Shown here in pieces: positions 36,494-44,954 of a DNA stretch of 64,000 bases. The notes under the pieces were generated by a model. It did not search any database. It worked only from the letters and a program-made list of their open reading frames with translations, and was not told the DNA's origin. The DNA is from Piscinibacter sp. HJYY11 (lineage in GTDB: Bacteria > Pseudomonadota > Gammaproteobacteria > Burkholderiales > Burkholderiaceae_C): contig NZ_JAERQZ010000001.1 of NCBI RefSeq assembly GCF_016735515.1, forward strand, positions 2,032,646 through 2,096,645, read 5' to 3'. The position numbers and the translations under genes were made by a program. Numbering within the stretch: the stretch's first letter is position 1; each line of letters opens with the position of its first letter.

Positions 36494-37705
36494 ATGGTGA
36501 GCCGCTCCAGACTGCTGAAGGACATGCTGCAGCATGCCGCGGTGCGGATCGTCTCTGGCCTCCTGTCCATCTACCTGTTCAGCCTGATCGCCAAACACTA
36601 CGCGGCCGGCGACGCCAAGGACATTCTGTTCTTCCTCTTCGTCCTGGGCTTCTTCGCAGCGGCCCTTCGCTCGCTCTCAGCCATGGCCGCAGCACTCGAC
36701 CGGCACACGCGCACGTCCGACAAGCTGCGGCGCGTTGCGCACTCGGCACAGACGACAGCCATTGGCTCCGCGCTCCTGATGCCTGTGATCATGTTCGTCC
36801 TGGGACGCAGCCATCCCCCGGCGCTTGTCCTCGCCGCCGCGGCCTTGCTGATCTTCACTTGCGCCCTCGATGGGGATCTGGTGCGAGCGCTCGTCGCAAG
36901 ACCTCCCCTGTTTTCGACGCTCTTTGCCGCGGGCAACCTGATCTCGGTGACGTGGTTGCACAGCCAGAACGGCTGGCCCCGCGATGCGGCCTTCATCGCG
37001 GTCCTCCTGCAGTGGCTGCCCGTGTGTGTCGTCAACGGCTGGGTCGCGATGCGCCGTCTATGCCCTCTGCGGATGCAGATCGGCGCACCCGGATCGCGCA
37101 GCGCGGCATACCTCGCCACGATCCTGTGTGTCGCGCTCTTTGACGGCTTGGTTCTGAACCTGCCATTCCTGTTTGGCAAGGGGCTTCCGGCAGAGGTCGG
37201 CCTGGACATTGCAGTCGTCATCAGGATCTTCTCAGCTTCGCTGCTCTTCTTTCCGCTGGGTATGCACTGGCTCAATTCGGGTGCGATCGGACGTTTCGCG
37301 AACCGCCTCCATTGGCAACCCTTGCGGACCTACCTCGTGTTCCAGCTCGTCGCCTCGCTGGTCACTGGAATTGGGTTCGCCACCTTCTTTGTCCTGTTCT
37401 CTCACAGAACCATGTCAATTTCGCAGTTCGTGGCATTCGGCGGTCTGGTCACGGCGTACTGCACATACGCCTCGTTCGCGAGGTTTCACGGCGCGCTGCT
37501 GCCGGGCCGTCAGCTGGTGCCTGGGCTGCTGGTGGTACTCGGCACCTTACTGGTCGCCTTCCTGGTCATACCGCACCTCACCACGCCGGGTGCCCTATCG
37601 ATCGCGGTCATTCAAGCGCTGGGCCTAGCCGCGGGCAGCGCGATGATCGTCATCATCCAGCGCACGAGAGGAACGGCGACCTCGCAAGGCCAGGCCCGGA
37701 CATGA
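36494..37705 (+). CDS. Polytopic membrane protein, candidate O-unit flippase (Wzx-like)
   Basis: A 403-residue protein with roughly eleven membrane segments and no large loop, as expected of a MATE/Wzx-type exporter of undecaprenyl-linked oligosaccharide. Sequence likeness within this group is weak, so the call rests on topology and context: it lies inside a run of glycosyltransferases with gaps of 3 or overlaps of 4 bases. A second flippase-like gene lies at 60490-61731. A polymerase is a less likely alternative because no large periplasmic loop is seen. Confidence 0.6.
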   Translation: MVSRSRLLKDMLQHAAVRIVSGLLSIYLFSLIAKHYAAGDAKDILFFLFVLGFFAAALRSLSAMAAALDRHTRTSDKLRRVAHSAQTTAIGSALLMPVIMFVLGRSHPPALVLAAAALLIFTCALDGDLVRALVARPPLFSTLFAAGNLISVTWLHSQNGWPRDAAFIAVLLQWLPVCVVNGWVAMRRLCPLRMQIGAPGSRSAAYLATILCVALFDGLVLNLPFLFGKGLPAEVGLDIAVVIRIFSASLLFFPLGMHWLNSGAIGRFANRLHWQPLRTYLVFQLVASLVTGIGFATFFVLFSHRTMSISQFVAFGGLVTAYCTYASFARFHGALLPGRQLVPGLLVVLGTLLVAFLVIPHLTTPGALSIAVIQALGLAAGSAMIVIIQRTRGTATSQGQART

Positions 37706-38583
37706 TCATCTCCAATCTGCTCGGCGGCTTGGGCAATCAGATGTTCCAGTACGCCTGCGGCCGCGCCATGTCGCTGCGGCAGCACACGGAGTTCAAGGTC
37801 GCCATCGATATGTTCGCCGGATATACGCTGCATCACGGCTACGAGTTGCCACGGGTTTTTAATCTGACGCCGCCCCTGGCTTCACGGGACGACCTCCGCT
37901 TGCTGCTCGGCTGGCAGCACAGCCGCGGGGTTCGCCGTGTCGTCGCCAAGCTGCGCTGGAAGGCCCTCGCATCGCGAGCGTTCTGCTTCGAGCCTCACCT
38001 CGATTACTGGCCGGGCTTGGCTGCCCACGGTCCCGACGCCTATCTACATGGCTACTTCCAGAGCGAACGCTACTTCGCAGATGCCACGACGCAGATCAGA
38101 AGTGACTTCACCTTCTCGACCGCGCTTGCCGGACGAAACGCCGCGGTCGCCGAGCGCATCGTGACTTCTAACTCGGTGAGCATGCACCTGCGCCGCGGCG
38201 ACTACGTGAGCGACAAACGCAACGCCGGCTTGTTCGCAGTCTGCGACCCAGACTACTACCGTGCCGCAATGGCACTCCTGCTCACTAAGCATCCAGAGGC
38301 AAGCTTCTTCGTCTTCTCAGACGATGCCACCTACGCCCACGAACTGTTTGGTTCGATGGGCGCTCATGTTCAGATCGTGTCGCACAACACCGGCGAGGAC
38401 AGCCACAACGACATGCGCCTGATGAGCCTGTGCCGGCACCACGTCATCGCGAACAGTACCTTCAGCTGGTGGGGCGCCTGGTTGGATGCGCGACCCGACA
38501 AGCTTGTGATCGCCCCGCGCCGCTGGTACGGGGGCGATATGCAACCGGCGGACCTTATCCCGTCGTCATGGGTCCGCCTGTGA
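37702..38583 (+). CDS. Alpha-1,2-fucosyltransferase (GT11)
   Basis: A 293-residue enzyme that would move L-fucose (or a related GDP-linked 6-deoxy sugar) from GDP to a galactose-type acceptor. It begins IISNLLGGLGNQMFQYACGR, has the HLRRGDYVSD motif that binds the donor, FFVFSDD, and the NSTFSWWGAWL motif; all four are diagnostic of GT11. No GDP-fucose synthesis gene lies in this window. The start overlaps the previous stop as ATGA. Confidence 0.92.
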   Translation: MIISNLLGGLGNQMFQYACGRAMSLRQHTEFKVAIDMFAGYTLHHGYELPRVFNLTPPLASRDDLRLLLGWQHSRGVRRVVAKLRWKALASRAFCFEPHLDYWPGLAAHGPDAYLHGYFQSERYFADATTQIRSDFTFSTALAGRNAAVAERIVTSNSVSMHLRRGDYVSDKRNAGLFAVCDPDYYRAAMALLLTKHPEASFFVFSDDATYAHELFGSMGAHVQIVSHNTGEDSHNDMRLMSLCRHHVIANSTFSWWGAWLDARPDKLVIAPRRWYGGDMQPADLIPSSWVRL

Positions 38584-39443
38584 GCGAACAGAGCTCCCTT
38601 CGGTTCCCGGGTGGCATGACCGTACTGATGGCCACCTACCGTGGCGACGACCCCGGCTACCTGCGCAAGGCGCTCGACAGCGTCTATGCCAATACCCTCA
38701 GGCCCGACGAGGTGCGCCTGGTGCTGGATGGCCCGATCCCCGCGACGACTCGCCAACTAATCGCTGAATTCGAACATCGCGAAGGGCTGGTCGTCCAGCA
38801 ACTTCCGCAGAACATGGGTCTGGCGCTGGCCCTGAACGCCGGCCTTTCGGCCATCCGCACGGAGTGGGTTGTACGTGCTGATGCCGACGACCTCAACCTG
38901 CCGGAGCGCTTCGCGTTCCAGGCTCGGGCCATTGAGGCGGAACCGCACATCGACGTGCTAGGCGGTGCCATAGTCGAGATCGACAAGCAGGGCGCCGTGA
39001 TCGGCATGCGCACCGTCCCCACGACGCACGACGAGATCCGCGCTTACCTCCGGCTTCGCTCGCCGTTCAACCACATGACGGTGGCCTATCGACTTTCGCC
39101 CGTCCTGGCAGTCGGCGGCTACCCCGACATCTACCTGCGCGAGGACTACGGACTGTGGGCAAGCCTCCTGGCTCACGGTTGCGTCGCGGCCAACCTGCCG
39201 GATGTATTGGTGCACGCGACCGCCGGCCGGGACATGTATCGCCGGCGTGGCGGATGGCGCTATGCCCGAGGCGAGCTCAGCCTGCAGCGCCACTTGGTGC
39301 GGCTCGGCATCAAATCGGCATTCTCCGGCACCGCGCATGGCCTGCTCCGGGCCATCGTGTTCCTGCTCCCGCAAACGATGCGCGGCGCGTTCTACGAACG
39401 GCTGCTACGGAAGAGTGCATTCGCCCACACGCGCCGGACCTAG
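38580..39443 (+). CDS. Family 2 glycosyltransferase
   Basis: A 287-residue GT-A enzyme: MTVLMATYRGDDPGYLRKALDSV, then RLVLDGPI, and the DxD site in VRADADDLNLPERF. The strand-rich middle and the REDYGLWASLL segment fit enzymes that add galactose, glucose or rhamnose in O-antigen assembly. The start is most likely the GTG that overlaps the fucosyltransferase stop (GTGA); ATG at 38568 or 38616 is also possible. Its stop is shared with the convergent gene (CTAG). Confidence 0.8.
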   Translation: MSEQSSLRFPGGMTVLMATYRGDDPGYLRKALDSVYANTLRPDEVRLVLDGPIPATTRQLIAEFEHREGLVVQQLPQNMGLALALNAGLSAIRTEWVVRADADDLNLPERFAFQARAIEAEPHIDVLGGAIVEIDKQGAVIGMRTVPTTHDEIRAYLRLRSPFNHMTVAYRLSPVLAVGGYPDIYLREDYGLWASLLAHGCVAANLPDVLVHATAGRDMYRRRGGWRYARGELSLQRHLVRLGIKSAFSGTAHGLLRAIVFLLPQTMRGAFYERLLRKSAFAHTRRT

Positions 39444-40636
39444 CACCGAGCACCGAGCACCGATCCTGGAGGCGCGAACGGCGGCGAGAAACCGGCAGGA
39501 CCGCCGTTCGCTTCGACACGCACGATCGGACGGTGCCGGCGGGGACGTCGCAACGGCGGCGCTACGCGCCATGGCGCGCAAATGAGAAGCCACAGCCAGG
39601 TGTAGACCAGCACTGCACCGAAGAACTCACCGTAGGTGAGATCGATGATCACGAACGGGAACACGATGGCACGCCGGAGGTCGCGCTGTCCGTAGTCTGG
39701 TCCGTAGAAGCCAGTGAGAAAGGCTCCTAGGAACAGCACGACGTAAGGAATGCCAAACGTCGCAGCAGCCCCCAAGTACCAGCTCTCGGTGACCAGGTTC
39801 TCGTCGATTGATGAGAAGGAAATGCCTTCTATGAGGCCGATGGAGGGGAACCCTACGCCAATCAACGGAGATGTCGCCACCTTGGCGAGCGCCAAGAGCC
39901 ACGCATACACACGGAATTTGTTGGAATCGTTGACCTCGAGCTCGTTGTCAACGAAACCCGAAGTCGCGATAACCCCCAGCACGATCAATACCGACAAAAG
40001 CAGCACCAAGGCCAACTCCATACGCCGGGACCGCGTCCGCCAGCGCAGGGTAAACATGAAGATGATGGGGATTGCCACGGCCAGGCGCCATGATCCGGCC
40101 AGCATCAGATTGACCAGCGCGAGCGCCGCGACCCACCGTCCCGTGCGGCTCGCCAGGAGCGTGATCGCGGCGGTGATGCTGATGGCACCCGAGTAAAAGC
40201 TGTGCGCAAAAAGCCCGCCGTTGCGGCCCCCAACCACACCTTCACGAGCATCAACGATCCTGCCGAAGAGGTCGCGGCCGACCGCCGAGGAATAGACATT
40301 GAAAAGCAGGTCCGCGAAGAACAGTCCGACGATCAGCCACGAGAAAGCACGAAGTGTGTCGTCGGAGGGCTTGTACCAGGCCAGCAACAAGGGCAGGAAC
40401 CAGAGATACGAGAAGTAGGGGAGCATGCCATTGGTATCACCTCCCCGCAGCGCAACGACGCCCATCGCCCACGCCGCCGCGAGGGCCAGGAACGTATGGG
40501 CGGTCCGCCACTTCATGCTGCCGAAGTTGCCCCGAACGAGAAGGGCCAGCACCAGTCCCGCCAACGCAAGGGACTGGAACAGTCCCGCAGCAACAGATGC
40601 GACAAAGAGCCAGTCGCTGATCAACTTTCGGTTCAT
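39440..40636 (-). CDS. O-antigen polymerase/ligase-like membrane protein
   Basis: A 398-residue protein with about ten to twelve membrane segments and one longer soluble loop (about 270-310, SGFVDNELEVNDSNKFRVYAW and on), the layout of Wzy polymerases and WaaL ligases. The loop motif GVGFPSIG resembles the G-x-G-x-x region of the Wzy_C domain. The gene is on the opposite strand from its neighbours. The last 40 residues are basic and Pro-rich. No other Wzy candidate lies in the window. Confidence 0.65.
   Translation of the reverse strand: MNRKLISDWLFVASVAAGLFQSLALAGLVLALLVRGNFGSMKWRTAHTFLALAAAWAMGVVALRGGDTNGMLPYFSYLWFLPLLLAWYKPSDDTLRAFSWLIVGLFFADLLFNVYSSAVGRDLFGRIVDAREGVVGGRNGGLFAHSFYSGAISITAAITLLASRTGRWVAALALVNLMLAGSWRLAVAIPIIFMFTLRWRTRSRRMELALVLLLSVLIVLGVIATSGFVDNELEVNDSNKFRVYAWLLALAKVATSPLIGVGFPSIGLIEGISFSSIDENLVTESWYLGAAATFGIPYVVLFLGAFLTGFYGPDYGQRDLRRAIVFPFVIIDLTYGEFFGAVLVYTWLWLLICAPWRVAPPLRRPRRHRPIVRVEANGGPAGFSPPFAPPGSVLGARC
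39442..39462. repeat. Three tandem copies of AGCACCG
   Basis: A seven-base tandem repeat begins at the shared CTAG stop codons of two convergent genes and forms the last codons of the minus-strand gene. Copy-number change here would shift the reading frame at the end of that protein. Confidence 0.7.
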
Positions 40637-40707
40637 GTGACGACCATCCTGCGGCCGGCTCCTGTCCGGAACAACTTGACTCCTCATCTGCGGCGATGGT
40701 CTTGCCG

Positions 40708-40723
40708 TTCTCCCGTAGGAGAA
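40708..40723. promoter_or_regulatory. Inverted repeat between possible -35 and -10 boxes
   Basis: TTCTCC-CGTA-GGAGAA is a perfect dyad in the 203-base gap between two divergent genes. On the plus strand TTGCCG (40702-40707) and CATAAT (40729-40734) flank it, with a 21-base spacer that is too long for good basal activity. This fits a regulated promoter for the genes from 40840 on. The rest of the gap is C-rich and shows nothing else. Confidence 0.35.
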
Positions 40724-40839
40724 ACTGCCATAATTCCGACCCGGTCGTTCCGCCGCAAAGCCACCATTCAAACACGAAGCTGCGGCGCGTCCAACGCACC
40801 CCCCCGGCCCGACCCCCCACCGCCCCACATGACGCAGCG

Positions 40840-41067
40840 ATGACCCGCCAGATTGCCCCGCAACTCGCCAAGCTCTTGCTCCTGACGATCGTCCTGCACC
40901 CGCGCTTCGCCTTCGCCTACATCGACCCGAACGCCGGCGGCGTCCTGTTCCAGCTGCTCGCACCCATCTTCGCGGCTCTGATCGGGGGATGGCTGTTCAT
41001 GCGCAGGGTGATCGGCAATGCGCTGCGATCCCTATGGCGGCGCATCACGGGCAAGGCGGACCGGTGA
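40840..41067 (+). CDS. Small membrane protein paired with sulfatase-fold enzyme
   Basis: A 75-residue protein with a likely signal sequence (about 5-24, ending AFA) and one membrane helix (about 37-52), followed by a basic tail. The segment AYIDPNAGGVLFQLL resembles the YIDPGTG motif of small proteins found beside membrane-bound alkaline-phosphatase-superfamily enzymes. Its stop overlaps the start of that enzyme gene here (GTGA), so the two are probably made together and may form a complex. The function is unknown. Confidence 0.65.
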   Translation: MTRQIAPQLAKLLLLTIVLHPRFAFAYIDPNAGGVLFQLLAPIFAALIGGWLFMRRVIGNALRSLWRRITGKADR

Positions 41068-43064
41068 CGTTTGCGGACGTGGCGACCGGCACCGCACGGC
41101 CCCTTTCCCGCTCCGACATCCCGCCCGCCAGCCTCTGGCGCCTCTTCTGTTTCAGCCTGGCAGCGCTATGCGTGGTGTGGCTGCCCATCTCGCTGCTGCA
41201 GCAGATCGATGCACTGCTGAACTTCGCCACTCCGACGGAGGTGCTCGCCGACACCGCCCTGCTGGCCGTCATGCTGCTCGTCGTCTCAGCTCTCATTGCA
41301 CTCGTGGGCTCGGCGCTCGGTGCGCTGGCCGGTCGCCTGGGCGCGAGCGCGGACGCGGGAGCCACACTCGCCTGGGCCCTCGTCGGCATTCCCGTTGTCT
41401 TCCTGTGCGCATGGCAGGCCGCGTTCGCGACCAAGCTCTGGTTGGCGCAGGTGCTCGGCATCCGGCTGACCACCGCCCATCTGCCCTATCGAGAGCTTTG
41501 GAGCCTGCTCCCCGTGCTCGTGATCGGGCTCCTGTGGCGATTCGTCGGTCAGGTCCGCCTGATCCACGCCATGACCGACCCGCTGTGGCGACTGCGTGCG
41601 CCGGCGATGGCGCTGGTCGCGCTGTCGATCGGTGTCGTCGCGTGGACCCGTCCGGCAGTGATGCTGGGGGAACGAGGCCCGGACACGGCCCGGCCGAGAG
41701 CGCAGCCCGGCAGCCCGGACATCTTCGTGTTCTCCCTGGACACGCTGGCCGCGGCCGATGCAGGTCTCTGTGGCGACGACGTTGCGGCGACGATGCCAAG
41801 GCTGCGTGAACTGGCGGCGCGGTCTACGTGCTTCACACGCCACTACGCAGCCTCGAACATCACCTTCCCGTCTACGGCCACCATCGAGACGGGTACCTTG
41901 CCCTGGACCCACTGGGTCGTGCATGGCGGCCGTGCACCTGCGACGGTCCGCGACGCCGCCATGGGCGCGAAGCTGCAGGAACTGGGCTACGGCACCCATG
42001 CCTTCATCGCGGCCCAGGGAGCCTCGCCGAGACAGCATGGCACGTTCCGGGGCTACGACACGGTGCACATGGCGGCGTCTCCCTCGTTCCAGATGACGCT
42101 GATCAATGCGCTGCAGGCCTTTCCGGAATCGCGTGGCCTGCCGGCCCTGCTGTCGGGGGTGCTGAGCCTGCTCTATGTCGTCGATATCACACGGCTTGGC
42201 ACGCAGAGTCCCTATCCGCCCGAGAACGTCTACGGACCAGCCACACGCTTCCTCCCAAGGGACCGTGGTGACGGTCGCCCGCTCTTCATGTGGTTGCACA
42301 GCTGGCCGCCGCATTCGCCCTACCTGCCGCCCCCGAGCACTCGCCACCGCCTGCTGCCCCCGGGCGAACTCGAGGTGTTCAAGGATTTCCTCGCCGACGT
42401 CGGCGCCTACCCCCCATCACGGCAACATGCCGTCGACAAGCAGCGGCTGCGCTACCGCGAGACCATCATGGGTGCCGACGAGAGTCTCGGTCGATTTCTA
42501 GATGAGCTGGCACGAACCGGGCGTCTCGACGACGCCGTGGTCATCGTCACCGCGGACCACGGCGAGTCGTTCGAGCGTGGCCTACTCGGCCACGGTGGGG
42601 ACGCGCTGCACGACCCCGTCATCCGCATCCCGCTGATCGTGAAGCTCCCGAGGCAACGAGAAGGCAGGGTCGTCACCGTACCGACGAGCCAGGCCGACAT
42701 CGCCCCGACCGTTCTCGAACTCGCCGGCGGCCAGACTCACCCCTTCACCGAAGGACGATCGCTCGCAGACGGGCTGGCCACCGGCGTCTTTACCCCGGCC
42801 CCGGTGTTTTCGATGGCCATGCCACGCGAGGGCCGATTCCGGGAGATCCGAGGTGGTCACTACGCGGTAATCGACGATCGATTCAAACTCACCTGCCACC
42901 GTGCCACGGATCGCTGCGAACTCAACGACCTCGTCGCCGACCCAGGCGAGCTGCGCGACCTCTCGTCGACCGACCCCGCCACCACCTCCCGCTTGCGCGC
43001 CCTGCTCGACGCCCGGCTCGCCAGCGCCGAGAACCGGCGTCGCGAGTGGTTCGGGAGACGTTGA
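41064..43064 (+). CDS. Membrane-bound sulfatase-fold enzyme (alkaline phosphatase superfamily)
   Basis: A 666-residue protein with about five membrane segments in the first 200 residues and a periplasmic sulfatase-like domain (about 218-620). Metal-site residues are visible in FSLDTLAAADAG and VTADHGESFE. At the nucleophile position the sulfatase motif C-x-P-S-R reads T-F-P-S-T, with Thr267. Without Cys or Ser it cannot form formylglycine and should not be a sulfate ester hydrolase. A Thr nucleophile is used by phosphoethanolamine and glycerol-phosphate transferases of this superfamily, so a phospho-group transferase or phosphodiesterase is more likely. The start is GTG. Confidence 0.75.
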   Translation: MTFADVATGTARPLSRSDIPPASLWRLFCFSLAALCVVWLPISLLQQIDALLNFATPTEVLADTALLAVMLLVVSALIALVGSALGALAGRLGASADAGATLAWALVGIPVVFLCAWQAAFATKLWLAQVLGIRLTTAHLPYRELWSLLPVLVIGLLWRFVGQVRLIHAMTDPLWRLRAPAMALVALSIGVVAWTRPAVMLGERGPDTARPRAQPGSPDIFVFSLDTLAAADAGLCGDDVAATMPRLRELAARSTCFTRHYAASNITFPSTATIETGTLPWTHWVVHGGRAPATVRDAAMGAKLQELGYGTHAFIAAQGASPRQHGTFRGYDTVHMAASPSFQMTLINALQAFPESRGLPALLSGVLSLLYVVDITRLGTQSPYPPENVYGPATRFLPRDRGDGRPLFMWLHSWPPHSPYLPPPSTRHRLLPPGELEVFKDFLADVGAYPPSRQHAVDKQRLRYRETIMGADESLGRFLDELARTGRLDDAVVIVTADHGESFERGLLGHGGDALHDPVIRIPLIVKLPRQREGRVVTVPTSQADIAPTVLELAGGQTHPFTEGRSLADGLATGVFTPAPVFSMAMPREGRFREIRGGHYAVIDDRFKLTCHRATDRCELNDLVADPGELRDLSSTDPATTSRLRALLDARLASAENRRREWFGRR

Positions 43065-43091
43065 TCCGGCCGGCCCCGTCCAACCCGCACC

Positions 43092-43808
43092 ATGACCGAC
43101 CCGACGCGCTTCGCCAGGACCTACCGATGGCTGGACGGACTACAGGGGCTGTGGCACCCGGGGCGCCGCGCCTTCCGCCGCGAGCTGCTTCGCATCCTCG
43201 ACCGGGCTGCACGCGAGTGGCCTTCGGCCGACTATGGCTCTGGCTACCTTTACCAGTCCTTCCCCCGGCTGGGCCTGCGCGGTTTCCGGCAGACCGACAC
43301 ACGCGTCGCGCAGATGGACCTCGGCGCGAGCCTGGCCGGCCGCAGCGTGATCGAGATCGGTTGCAACACCGGGTTTCTTTCGCTGTCGCTGTCGCCAGGC
43401 ACACGCCGCTACCTGGCATTCGACAACAACCCCTTCCTGATGGACATCGCCCGCCTCGCGCAGAAGGAGCTGGGGGACGGCACGGTGGAGTTCCGCACAA
43501 ACTCCCTCGAGGACCTGCAGACGGAAGAGCGATTCGACGTGGCGCTGTCCTTCGCCAACCACTCGACATGGGACGGCAACATGAGCCTCTCGCTAGACGC
43601 CTACTTCGCGCGCCTGCAGGGGCTGCTTGCCCCCGGAGGCACGCTGTTCTTCGAATCGCACCACCCGACCCTCGAAGATGCTGCCGCGCTAGCGGGGACC
43701 ACCTCGGTGATGGAACGCCGCTTCCGCATCGACGGCAGTCGGGTGCTATCGCGAGGATCACCGTGGGACACGGGTCGCACCTTCATTCGGGCGACGGCCC
43801 TGCCCTGA
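43092..43808 (+). CDS. Class I SAM methyltransferase
   Basis: A 238-residue cytoplasmic protein. The SAM loop is SVIEIGCNTGFLSLSLS (about 80-96), followed by AFDNNPFLMDIA and a carboxy part typical of methyltransferases (LLAPGGTLFFESHHPTLED). The acceptor is unknown. It is convergent with the phosphoramidate-type operon and lies 7 bases from its end. A methyl group is part of the known phosphoramidate decoration, so this gene is a candidate for that step, but only by proximity. Confidence 0.75.
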   Translation: MTDPTRFARTYRWLDGLQGLWHPGRRAFRRELLRILDRAAREWPSADYGSGYLYQSFPRLGLRGFRQTDTRVAQMDLGASLAGRSVIEIGCNTGFLSLSLSPGTRRYLAFDNNPFLMDIARLAQKELGDGTVEFRTNSLEDLQTEERFDVALSFANHSTWDGNMSLSLDAYFARLQGLLAPGGTLFFESHHPTLEDAAALAGTTSVMERRFRIDGSRVLSRGSPWDTGRTFIRATALP

Positions 43809-43815
43809 CGCGGGC

Positions 43816-44952
43816 TCAGCTTCCGGCCGCCTCGAGGGACGCGACGAGGTAGCGCACCGCCGCGTCGGCGCTCGTCCCGACATTGAACAGCCATCGCTCG
43901 CGAAAACGCCGGATTGCTTCTTCGTACGCCTCGCGTTTTTCCACGAGTGCGGCAAGCCGACGGGGCAATTCAGCCAGGTTGGCGGCTGCCAGCACCTCGC
44001 CGAGTGACGCGCGCCCGAAGACCTCGATGGGCTCGATGCCGACCGCCGCGTAGCCCGGGTTGTTCACCTTGCGGGGCACGTCCACGAAAAGCACCGGCCG
44101 GTCCAGCCCGAGCGCGAAGTCGAAGGCCGCGCCGGACCAGTCGCTGACCATCACGTGGGCGCGTCGCAGCGACTCGTTCCCTACCACGTTGGCCTCGAGC
44201 GACAGGTGTGGATGACTAGCGCACCAGCGACGGACGCAGTCGATCGCCGCAGGTGCAAGCGCCATCGTCTGCGGATGCGGCCGGACGACGACGTCCCAGT
44301 CCAGGATCGACAGGACCTCCATCAGCCTGTCGGCATGCTGCTCGAGCAGTCCCTGCGGACCCCACGATGGCGCCACCACCACTAGAGGCCGTTCGGGGCT
44401 GCGCAGGTCGGTGCCCGCTGCGGCGCGGATCGTGTCGAGCCGACCGTAGCCGTGCGGCACCAGTTCCTTGGCGGGCACGCCCTTCAGGGCTTCGATCGCG
44501 CGCAGCTCCGCCACATGGTGGGGGCCGGCGCACAGCACGGCGTCGAAATGGTCGAACGCGCCGTCTCGGTAAGCCATGTGGCTGCTCACCAGGGAGTGGT
44601 GCAGGTACACGTAGCGTCGCACCCTTGGCGAGCGCTTGATGTGAAAGGTCTGCAGGTCTGGCATCGTCATGAGCACCACCTCCGCCTGCAGCGACTGGAA
44701 AAACAGAGTGCGGACCTTGCGGTCGCCGATCACGTAGCTGGTAAGCGATGGGTGCCGCAGCGTCACGCCGGGGTCGTCGCGCATCGACGACACGTAGGCG
44801 AACGGGAGGTCTGCCCGGGCCAGCAGGCCCTCGACCACCGGGCCCAGGTGGGGCCACGAGGCGCCGCCCTCGCTGTACACCACCAGCTGGCGTCGCTCGG
44901 CCGCCGTTCCCTGGAAACGAAGGTGGTCCCGCAGGTACTGCAGGCCGAACAT
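43816..44952 (-). CDS. CDP-glycerol glycerophosphotransferase-like (TagB/F family) protein
   Basis: A 378-residue protein of the Glyphos_transf (TagB/TagF) group, GT-B-like. Conserved segments: VYLHHSLVSSH, LVPHGYGRLDTI (His in place of the first TagF active-site His), VVRPHPQT, and VSDWSGAAFDFALGLDRPVLFVD near the end. Family members transfer glycerol phosphate or ribitol phosphate from a CDP carrier. It is the last gene of a six-gene operon, 2 bases after a cytidylyltransferase gene, so a CDP-activated donor made by that enzyme is a fair guess. Whether the donor is CDP-glycerol or a CDP-phosphoramidate cannot be decided from sequence. Confidence 0.72.
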   Translation of the reverse strand: MFGLQYLRDHLRFQGTAAERRQLVVYSEGGASWPHLGPVVEGLLARADLPFAYVSSMRDDPGVTLRHPSLTSYVIGDRKVRTLFFQSLQAEVVLMTMPDLQTFHIKRSPRVRRYVYLHHSLVSSHMAYRDGAFDHFDAVLCAGPHHVAELRAIEALKGVPAKELVPHGYGRLDTIRAAAGTDLRSPERPLVVVAPSWGPQGLLEQHADRLMEVLSILDWDVVVRPHPQTMALAPAAIDCVRRWCASHPHLSLEANVVGNESLRRAHVMVSDWSGAAFDFALGLDRPVLFVDVPRKVNNPGYAAVGIEPIEVFGRASLGEVLAAANLAELPRRLAALVEKREAYEEAIRRFRERWLFNVGTSADAAVRYLVASLEAAGS

Positions 44953-44954
44953 CT

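Noticed and set aside
41064..43064. True sulfatase with formylglycine
   Set aside because: The nucleophile position is Thr, and formylglycine is made only from Cys or Ser.
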